From NCBI GenBank assembly GCA_028280635.1, contig JANQLM010000114.1:1-44927 (forward strand): a stretch of DNA of 44,927 bases. The letters run 5' to 3'. This DNA is from Halieaceae bacterium (lineage in GTDB: Bacteria; Pseudomonadota; Gammaproteobacteria; Pseudomonadales; Halieaceae). Positions 39,681 to 44,927 of this stretch are shown here, in pieces. The notes beneath the pieces were generated by a model. That model did not search any database. It saw nothing but the letters and a program-made list of their open reading frames with translations, and was not told where the DNA came from. Every line of letters starts with the position of its first letter. Position 1 is the first letter of the stretch. The position numbers and the translations under genes are program-made.

Positions 39681-40619
39681 ATGGCTTCCAGCAACAGCCC
39701 TATGCCCCAGCACCAGCCCCACTCCCACGCCTTCGGGCAGGACGCGGTCAAGCCCGGGGAGCGCAAGACGCTGTGGGTGATTGTCCTCACCGCCATCACC
39801 ATGGTGGTCGAGATTGTCGCCGGCATCGTCTACGGCAGCATGGCGCTGCTGGCAGACGGCCTGCATATGGCTTCTCATACCAGTGCCCTGGGCATCACCG
39901 CATTTGCCTATATCTATGCCAGGCGCCACGCCCTGGACCGCCGTTACAGCTTTGGTACCGGCAAGGTGAATGCCCTGGCCGGCTTCACCGGCGCCATCCT
40001 GCTCGCCGTGTTTGCGCTGATCATGGCAATAGAGAGCTTCAGGCGGCTGGTGGCGCCGGTGCCCATCGCATTCAATGAGGCGATTCTGGTGTCAGTGGTT
40101 GGCCTGCTGGTGAACGGTGTATCCGTGTTCATCCTCGGGGGCGGTGAGCACCATCATCATGGGGACCATCACCACCACGACCACGGCGACCACAGCCTGC
40201 GCTCAGCCTACCTGCACGTGGTGGCAGACGCGCTGACCTCACTGCTGGCGATCTTCGCGCTGTTGGCTGCCAAGTACTTTGGCGCCACCTGGATGGACCC
40301 TATGATGGGCCTGGTGGGAGCCGCGCTGATTACCCGCTGGTCGGTCGGGCTTCTGAAGAGCACCAGCGCCATCCTGCTCGATCGCGAAGCGCCCGCAGCA
40401 CTGCATGCCAGGGTAAGCGAGGCGCTCACTGATGAAGACACACGGGTAGCTGACCTCCATATCTGGTGCATCGGACCGGATGTCTTCGCGGTGATAGCCG
40501 TGCTGGTGAGCCGCAATGCCGGCTCGCCGGAGTACTACAAGGCCCGGCTACCGGCCGAACTTGGCCTGCAGCATGTTTCGATAGAGATTCACGACGAAAT
40601 GCGGGAAATAGCGACCTGA
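39681..40619 (+). CDS. dmeF: Cation diffusion facilitator, DmeF-like (Co/Ni exporter)
   Basis: A 312-residue inner-membrane metal/proton antiporter with six hydrophobic segments. A His-containing N-terminus (QHQPHSHAFG) is followed by the first metal site in SMALLADGLHMASH (D59, H62/H66, where zinc exporters have a second Asp), a His-rich loop between segments 4 and 5 (EHHHHGDHHHHDHGDH, residues 156-171) and the second site HVVADALTS (H179, D183). A cytosolic domain closes the protein. This pattern matches DmeF, which exports cobalt and nickel. It is divergent from the peroxiredoxin gene; an inverted repeat TTGAT-N6-ATCAA (39589-39604) lies upstream and could be regulatory. Confidence 0.9.
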   Translation: MASSNSPMPQHQPHSHAFGQDAVKPGERKTLWVIVLTAITMVVEIVAGIVYGSMALLADGLHMASHTSALGITAFAYIYARRHALDRRYSFGTGKVNALAGFTGAILLAVFALIMAIESFRRLVAPVPIAFNEAILVSVVGLLVNGVSVFILGGGEHHHHGDHHHHDHGDHSLRSAYLHVVADALTSLLAIFALLAAKYFGATWMDPMMGLVGAALITRWSVGLLKSTSAILLDREAPAALHARVSEALTDEDTRVADLHIWCIGPDVFAVIAVLVSRNAGSPEYYKARLPAELGLQHVSIEIHDEMREIAT

Positions 40620-40649
40620 AGATCGAAGTTTGAAACTCGAGAGCAGCAG

Positions 40650-41120
40650 CTAGCGAGCCTGGCCGTGCGCCACCTCCTCCTCGCTGGCTTCCCGCACCTC
40701 AATCACGCTGACGGCAAAGTGCAGGTCGACGCCGGCCAGTTCGTGGTTGGCGTCCACGGTGATATCGTCCCCGCTGATGTCACGCACCACAATGCGGCGC
40801 TGCGTGCCATCCGGTGCCTGGGCCGTGAACTCCATGCCCACCTCAATGGTGGTCACCCCCTCAAATGCGGCGCGGGGTACAACCTGCAGCAACTCTGCCT
40901 GGTATTCCCCGTAACCGAAATGGGGCTCCACCACGACGCTGAGGGATTCTCCGGCGCTCTTGCCCACCAGCGCGCGCTCCAGGCCAGGAATAATATTGCC
41001 CGCCCCGTGCAGGTACTTGAGTGGCTCAGCACCGTCAGAGCTGTCTATAACAGCCCCTTCTTCATCGGTCAGGGTGTAGTGGATACTGACGACCATATTG
41101 TCGCCGACAAGCAGTGTCAT
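40650..41120 (-). CDS. FKBP-type peptidyl-prolyl isomerase, SlyD-like
   Basis: A 156-residue two-domain FKBP. The prolyl isomerase half includes VVSIHYTLTDEEG, PLKYLHGAGNIIPGLERALVGKSAGES and VDANHELAG near the end, split by an insert-in-flap chaperone domain (about residues 70-125). It resembles SlyD but stops at SEEEVAHGQAR, without the His/Cys-rich metal-binding tail of E. coli SlyD, so nickel delivery is less likely. It converges on the metal exporter and lies 37 bp upstream of the next minus-strand gene. Cytosolic folding helper. Confidence 0.93.
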   Translation of the reverse strand: MTLLVGDNMVVSIHYTLTDEEGAVIDSSDGAEPLKYLHGAGNIIPGLERALVGKSAGESLSVVVEPHFGYGEYQAELLQVVPRAAFEGVTTIEVGMEFTAQAPDGTQRRIVVRDISGDDITVDANHELAGVDLHFAVSVIEVREASEEEVAHGQAR

Positions 41121-41157
41121 GGAGGCTCCCGGGCAGGACTTTCCCGCAGTATAGACG

Positions 41158-42258
41158 CTAGCCGGTTGCTGCGGCCGCCGGGCGTTGATCCCAGGCCGCC
41201 AGCACCTCGGCTTCGCGCTCCGCCGACATGCCGGCCCGCAGGCTGGCGCGGCGTTCCGCCGGCTGCGCCTGCCACCAGGTGTACAGGTCGGCCACCGTGT
41301 CGCGAATCGGTCGGTGGGTCAGGCCCGCCACCGTCGCGCGTTCGGCATTGACGGTCCAGGCACCGCGCAGTTCACCCTCGGGACTGACCCAGAACGGCAG
41401 GTCGACCCACTCATTGACGCCCTGCGCCAGTAGGAAATCATGGGTCACCCAGACCAGTTCGGCGTCCGGGTTCACCAGCTCCCGGCAGGCACCCAGCATC
41501 TCACCAAAGCTGACCCCGGTATCGCTGGTTGCATTGAACTCGCCGACCGTGCGGGAACCCACGCAGCGGGCGATCCAGTCCGCCAGGTCACGGGCGTCGA
41601 TGGTCTGAATGGTGTCGCCGGGCGCGCCCGGCGCCAGCACCCGGCCACCCCGGGCGACCCGCACCGGCCAGTAGGTGAAGCGGTCCGTGGGGTCCCCGGG
41701 GCCGATAATCATGCCCGGGCGAATCGTCAGCACCCTGCCCGGCAGCGCACCGCGAGCGGCCTCTTCGCAGGCAAACTTCAGCGCACCGTAGTATTGGTTC
41801 ACATCCTCGGATTCCGGCTCCGGCAACACTTCTTTCGGCGCGCTCTCGTCTATATCGGGCGTTCCGAAGTTCGCATAGACCGAGATTGTCGACACAAACA
41901 CATACTGCTGCAGACTATCCCGGTCGAGCTGTGCCATCAGCGTATCGACTGCTCGTGGCAGGTAGGCCGCCGTGTCGATCACCACGTCCCAGCGACGCCC
42001 CTGCAGTTGCTCTATGTCGGACGTTAGCCGGTCACCCTTGATGAGTTCCAGGCCCGGGAAAAGGCCCGGGTTGGTCTTGCCACGGTTGAACAGCGTCAGG
42101 CGATGCCCGGCGTCGCGCAGGGCGCGCACGATGTGTGGACCGATAAAGCCGGTGCCTCCCATTACCAGCACCGACAGCGGTTGCGCGGCGCGCAGACCGG
42201 GGGAAAGCCCGGCGGCTGCCGCTGCCCCCACGCCCTTCATAAATTTTCTACGGTTCAA
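41158..42258 (-). CDS. Tat-exported NAD-dependent epimerase/dehydratase-like protein
   Basis: About 366 residues beginning with a twin-arginine signal (NRRKFMKGVGAAAAAGLSPGLRAA), then an extended SDR fold: the nucleotide motif VMGGTGFIGPH, DVVIDTAAY, VSTISVYANFG and YYGALKFACEE (the Tyr-Lys catalytic pair with altered spacing YGALK). A Rossmann enzyme carried by the Tat system would be exported folded with its cofactor. The start is a TTG at 42258 (GGGGG about 7 bases upstream) or the TTG at 42273. It resembles RNA-binding/epimerase-like SDRs of the same family, so enzymatic activity is not certain. It follows the SlyD-like gene's start region by 37 bp. Confidence 0.85.
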   Translation of the reverse strand: MNRRKFMKGVGAAAAAGLSPGLRAAQPLSVLVMGGTGFIGPHIVRALRDAGHRLTLFNRGKTNPGLFPGLELIKGDRLTSDIEQLQGRRWDVVIDTAAYLPRAVDTLMAQLDRDSLQQYVFVSTISVYANFGTPDIDESAPKEVLPEPESEDVNQYYGALKFACEEAARGALPGRVLTIRPGMIIGPGDPTDRFTYWPVRVARGGRVLAPGAPGDTIQTIDARDLADWIARCVGSRTVGEFNATSDTGVSFGEMLGACRELVNPDAELVWVTHDFLLAQGVNEWVDLPFWVSPEGELRGAWTVNAERATVAGLTHRPIRDTVADLYTWWQAQPAERRASLRAGMSAEREAEVLAAWDQRPAAAATG

Positions 42259-42390
42259 GTTTTGCCCCCCCAAGGTTTGCCCACAGCATACATCGCCCTG
42301 CTATGCTAGCGGCAACCGTCAGGCGTGTTGCCGGCTCATCCCGTCGCATGGCAGTCGGGCCTTTGCCGCAGATAATAACAAGGAGATCAC

Positions 42391-43680
42391 ATGCTAAAGC
42401 CTACCTTGAGATTCCTTACCGCCCTGGCGGCGGTCCTTGGCCTGGCGCCGGCACTGGCGGACACCCAGTTGATCCATGCCGGCAGCCTGCTGGCCGTGCC
42501 CGGAGAAGCGCCGCGCAGCGAACAGACTGTGGTTGTCATCGATGGACGCATCAGCGCGGTGGTCGATGGCTACCGGGATGCCGGCGAGTACGGCGCCGCC
42601 AGCGTCATCAACCTGCGCAACAGTTTCGTGATGCCCGGCCTGATGGACATGCACGTGCACCTGCAGGGTGAGCTGAGCCCGCAAAACGACAGCCGTGAGC
42701 TGCGCTGGTCCAACGAGCTGACCCAGATGTTCGGTTACCACAACGCCATGAAGACCATGATGGCCGGGTTCACCACCGTGCGCGACGTGGGTTCCCGCGC
42801 ACAGCAGACCTATGCGGTGCGCGATGCCATCAACAGCGGTTGGATTGACGGGCCGCGCATCATCGCTGCCGGCAGCGTCGGTATCACCGGCGGCCATGCG
42901 GATGTCAGCGGCTCCCGCCACGAATTCATGAAACTGCTCACCGACGACTCCATCTGTGACGGCCCCTACGACTGCCGGCGCGCTACCCGCAACCGCATCA
43001 AATATGGGGCCGACCTGATCAAGATTACCTCCACCGGCGGTGTGCTCACCGACCGCGCCACGGGTACCGGCAAGCAGATGGAGGACGATGAATTGAAAGA
43101 GGTGGTGCGCGCCGCCCATCGCATGGGCCGCAAGGTCGCCAGCCACGCCCACCAGGAGGCCGGTATCGTGGCCGCCCTCAAGGCGGGTGTAGACAGCATT
43201 GAGCACGGGACCTATACCGGCAAGGCGGCCATCAGGGAATTCAAGCGTACCGGCGCCTACCTGGTGCCCACCCTGCTCGCCGGAGCCACCGTAGCGGGCA
43301 TGGCGGAATCCGGCGGCGTGCTGACGCCGGCCCAGGCCAAAAAAGCCATTGAAGTCGGTGCCGCCATGCAGGGCAACTTCGCGAAAGCCCACAGGGCCGG
43401 AGTGAAGGTGGCATTCGGGACGGACTCCGGTGTATCCGCTCACGGGGTAAACGCCATGGAAGCGGTGCTGATGCATGAAACGGGCATGAGCGAGATGGAT
43501 ATCCTCGTGGCCGCCACCGTCAATGCCGCCGACCTGATCGACATGAGCGATACCCTTGGCACCATCGAGGCGGGCAAGCACGCCGACATCATCGCCACCG
43601 GGGGATCGCCACTGGACGACATCGATGAACTGCTGAACGTGGACTTTGTCATGAAGGGTGGCAAGGTCTTCAAGCAGTGA
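42391..43680 (+). CDS. Secreted amidohydrolase (imidazolonepropionase-like metallohydrolase)
   Basis: A 429-residue metal-dependent hydrolase of the amidohydrolase superfamily with a signal peptide (residues 1-23, cut after ALA). Binuclear metal residues are H88 and H90 (MDMHVHL), the bridging Lys in LIKITSTGG, His in ASHAHQ, His in IEHGT and Asp in FGTDSG. It resembles exported Xaa-Pro/Xaa-Arg dipeptidase-like members, which cleave dipeptides. AAGGAG lies about 7 bases before the ATG. It is divergent from the Tat protein and ends in a strong hairpin. Probably periplasmic peptide or amide hydrolysis. Confidence 0.93.
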   Translation: MLKPTLRFLTALAAVLGLAPALADTQLIHAGSLLAVPGEAPRSEQTVVVIDGRISAVVDGYRDAGEYGAASVINLRNSFVMPGLMDMHVHLQGELSPQNDSRELRWSNELTQMFGYHNAMKTMMAGFTTVRDVGSRAQQTYAVRDAINSGWIDGPRIIAAGSVGITGGHADVSGSRHEFMKLLTDDSICDGPYDCRRATRNRIKYGADLIKITSTGGVLTDRATGTGKQMEDDELKEVVRAAHRMGRKVASHAHQEAGIVAALKAGVDSIEHGTYTGKAAIREFKRTGAYLVPTLLAGATVAGMAESGGVLTPAQAKKAIEVGAAMQGNFAKAHRAGVKVAFGTDSGVSAHGVNAMEAVLMHETGMSEMDILVAATVNAADLIDMSDTLGTIEAGKHADIIATGGSPLDDIDELLNVDFVMKGGKVFKQ

Positions 43681-43691
43681 CCCTCTCCCTG

Positions 43692-43715
43692 CCCGGCGGC
43701 TGTCAAGCCGCCGGG
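43692..43715 (+). terminator. Hairpin after the amidohydrolase gene
   Basis: CCCGGCGGCT and AGCCGCCGGG form a perfect 10-bp stem with loop GTCA, 12 bases after the stop. No T-run follows. Confidence 0.55.
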
Positions 43716-43904
43716 TAGTGCCCCAACCGCTTTTCGCGCGAGCCTGCGAACTGGTTCACGTTTTGAGCTGAAAGTCGCCAAAAATCAGTGACACGAGACA
43801 GGCTTTTCAAGCCCCCGGCTTGTTCCCACAGGTCCACGTCATAGACTCGTCGTTCTCAGGGCGCAACATTCGGCGCCGACTGACAGCGGGGATATTACGG
43901 GGAA

Positions 43905-44297
43905 ATGCAACAACGGCAGCGATCAGGATTAATGATGATCGGGCTGGCACTCTGTGCCAGTCTCGCGGTGACGCCTGCGCTCGCCGAGGACTCCGGCGCG
44001 GCATTTGCGGCACCCCTGCTGTATTCCCACGAGGCCGCGGACTACGACCCGCTGCCCACCGCGGAAGACTTTCGCCTGGACACCAACACCACTTTTACCG
44101 AGGCGCCGTTCCATCAGCATATGCGGCGTGGAGACCCTCGCATCAAGGCCACCGGCGGCAGTGAACGCATCTATCTTGGGGAAAGCTCTCGATACCGTCA
44201 CGGTGCTGGCGCGGGCCGCAAGTCAAACGAGAAAAAAAGCGGTGAGCTCTACTGGGAATTCAATCAGCGTGGCGCGGAACTGGTATTCCGTTTCTAA
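43905..44297 (+). CDS. Small secreted protein of unknown function
   Basis: A 130-residue protein with a signal peptide (charged QQRQRSG, then hydrophobic LMMIGLALCASLAV, cut after ALA). The mature ~100 residues are polar, with YLGESSRYRHGAG and a C-terminal GELYWEFNQRGAELVFRF that looks like a beta strand ending in Phe, as in outer-membrane-associated proteins. The start at 43905 keeps a positively charged n-region; ATG 43932 has a better AGGA spacing but would lose it. It converges on the right-edge gene with a 10-bp gap. I do not recognise the family. Confidence 0.7.
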   Translation: MQQRQRSGLMMIGLALCASLAVTPALAEDSGAAFAAPLLYSHEAADYDPLPTAEDFRLDTNTTFTEAPFHQHMRRGDPRIKATGGSERIYLGESSRYRHGAGAGRKSNEKKSGELYWEFNQRGAELVFRF

Positions 44298-44307
44298 CAA
44301 CAGCCAC

Positions 44308-44927
44308 CTAACCCCGGATGCCTGAATCCTCTGTCACCCGGTAGTCCGGTTGATCGATGGCCAACTGCCCGTGGACGCTGAGCCGCAAATGCTCGGCGAG
44401 CCCCGGCGAATCCAGTGGCATACCCTCTCGCAGCGCACGGGCCAGAGCCCGACGGGTAGGCTCAACGAGCCCGGCTATCCCCGAGAGCCGTTCGCGCTCA
44501 GCCGCCAGCAACGCCGGGGCAAGCCGCACCTCCCGGGCAGCGATCGCCACCGAGTTGGCCGCCACCTTCGCCAGGTAGGCCCGGGCGCCGGGCAGCTCAC
44601 CGGCTACATCTGAGGCCAGGAAATCGGCCACGCTGCCCAGCAACTCCTCTGCCCGTGGCAGCGGGTCTTCCGCTGGCGACGGGTCGGGCAGCGATACGGT
44701 CCCGGGTATCAGCAGGGCCACGCAGTCGGCCTGGCCTTCCGAGGCACGCCGACCGATGGCCGGGCGCTCAACGCTGCGGTTTTCCCCACTGCGGTAGCTC
44801 TCCGCCATGATCAGGCAGCATACCGACCACCAGAAAGACCCGAACACGATCCAGAACTGCAAGTGGTCGCGGTCTATGCGTTTACCCGATACCGCCTGGT
44901 AGCCTGCCAGCAAATCATCGACTTCGC
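44308..44927 (-). CDS. Phosphotransferase-family protein fused to a DUF6285-like domain, N-terminus outside window
   Basis: The C-terminal ~205 residues of a longer protein; the frame is open to the window edge. The first visible part (EVDDLLAGYQAVSGKRID, FWIVFGSFWWSVCCLIMAE, SVERPAIGRRASEGQADC) is the C-terminal helical end of an aminoglycoside-phosphotransferase-family kinase. The last ~110 residues (AEELLGSVADFLASDVAG, AYLAKVAANSVAIAAREV, LARALREGMPLDSPGLAEHL, QLAIDQPDY) look like DUF6285, normally a separate small gene next to such kinases. The arrangement resembles LvaA plus the small partner LvaB fused in one chain. No stop or frameshift is seen between the parts. Domain names are from memory of the families. 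Confidence 0.75.
   Translation of the reverse strand, partial: EVDDLLAGYQAVSGKRIDRDHLQFWIVFGSFWWSVCCLIMAESYRSGENRSVERPAIGRRASEGQADCVALLIPGTVSLPDPSPAEDPLPRAEELLGSVADFLASDVAGELPGARAYLAKVAANSVAIAAREVRLAPALLAAERERLSGIAGLVEPTRRALARALREGMPLDSPGLAEHLRLSVHGQLAIDQPDYRVTEDSGIRG

Noticed and set aside
1-44927. tRNA, rRNA, CRISPR array, prophage or toxin-antitoxin genes
   Set aside because: I looked for clover-leaf, repeat-spacer and typical phage or toxin gene patterns by eye and found none; a dedicated scan could still find something short.

Overview
The window is GC-rich, densely packed chromosomal DNA that reads like a heterotrophic, probably marine, gammaproteobacterium. Lineages such as Halieaceae or Spongiibacteraceae carry many acyl-CoA dehydrogenase, crotonase and CaiB clusters, but this assignment is inference from gene content only. 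I saw no rRNA, tRNA, CRISPR array, prophage or transposase gene.

Left part (1-15177, all minus strand). A run of 13 closely spaced or overlapping genes is probably transcribed leftwards from a promoter near 12870-12897. In transcription order it encodes an alpha-methylacyl-CoA racemase, two crotonases, a luciferase-like flavin oxidoreductase, a NUDIX hydrolase, a third crotonase, a beta-carbonic anhydrase, a stand-alone acyl-CoA carboxyltransferase, an alanine-dehydrogenase-like protein, an acyl-CoA dehydrogenase, a glutathione transferase and two more acyl-CoA dehydrogenases (the last cut by the window edge). The content suits breakdown of a methyl-branched substrate such as an isoprenoid or steroid side chain. 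A 3-hydroxyacyl-CoA dehydrogenase (SDR) and another acyl-CoA dehydrogenase lie upstream of this run.

Middle (15327-26114). A secreted alpha/beta hydrolase, an AraC regulator, a fatty-acid CoA ligase and a membrane-anchored dienelactone-hydrolase-like protein are followed by a plus-strand operon. That operon encodes an acyl-CoA synthetase, an ACAD10/11-type dehydrogenase, an aminoglycoside-phosphotransferase-like kinase and an enoyl-CoA hydratase, with a thiolase behind a short hairpin-ended element. The dehydrogenase and kinase are the two halves of eukaryotic ACAD11 and correspond to LvaC and LvaA of levulinate catabolism. This suggests a 4-hydroxyacyl-CoA route.

Right part (26326-44927). 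A secreted oligoendopeptidase F, a phytochelatin-synthase-like protease and a hybrid histidine kinase come first. The kinase gene overlaps a 5.8-kb gene for a three-part fusion: a GMC (cholesterol-oxidase-like) oxidoreductase with a ferredoxin-like cysteine cluster, an alpha/beta hydrolase whose nucleophile is Cys rather than Ser, and a PhoD-type metallophosphatase. A LuxR-type response regulator converges on it with an 89-bp overlap. Then come housekeeping and stress genes: a hydrolase, a peroxiredoxin-glutaredoxin hybrid, a DmeF-like metal exporter, a SlyD-like isomerase, a Tat-exported NAD-epimerase-like protein, a secreted amidohydrolase and a small secreted protein. At the right edge sits a phosphotransferase-family protein fused to a DUF6285-like domain, which may be a fused LvaA-LvaB equivalent.

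Main leads are the GMC/hydrolase/PhoD fusion with its two-component genes, the split ACAD11 operon and the apparent LvaAB-like fusion, and the 13-gene operon pairing a carbonic anhydrase with an orphan carboxyltransferase.
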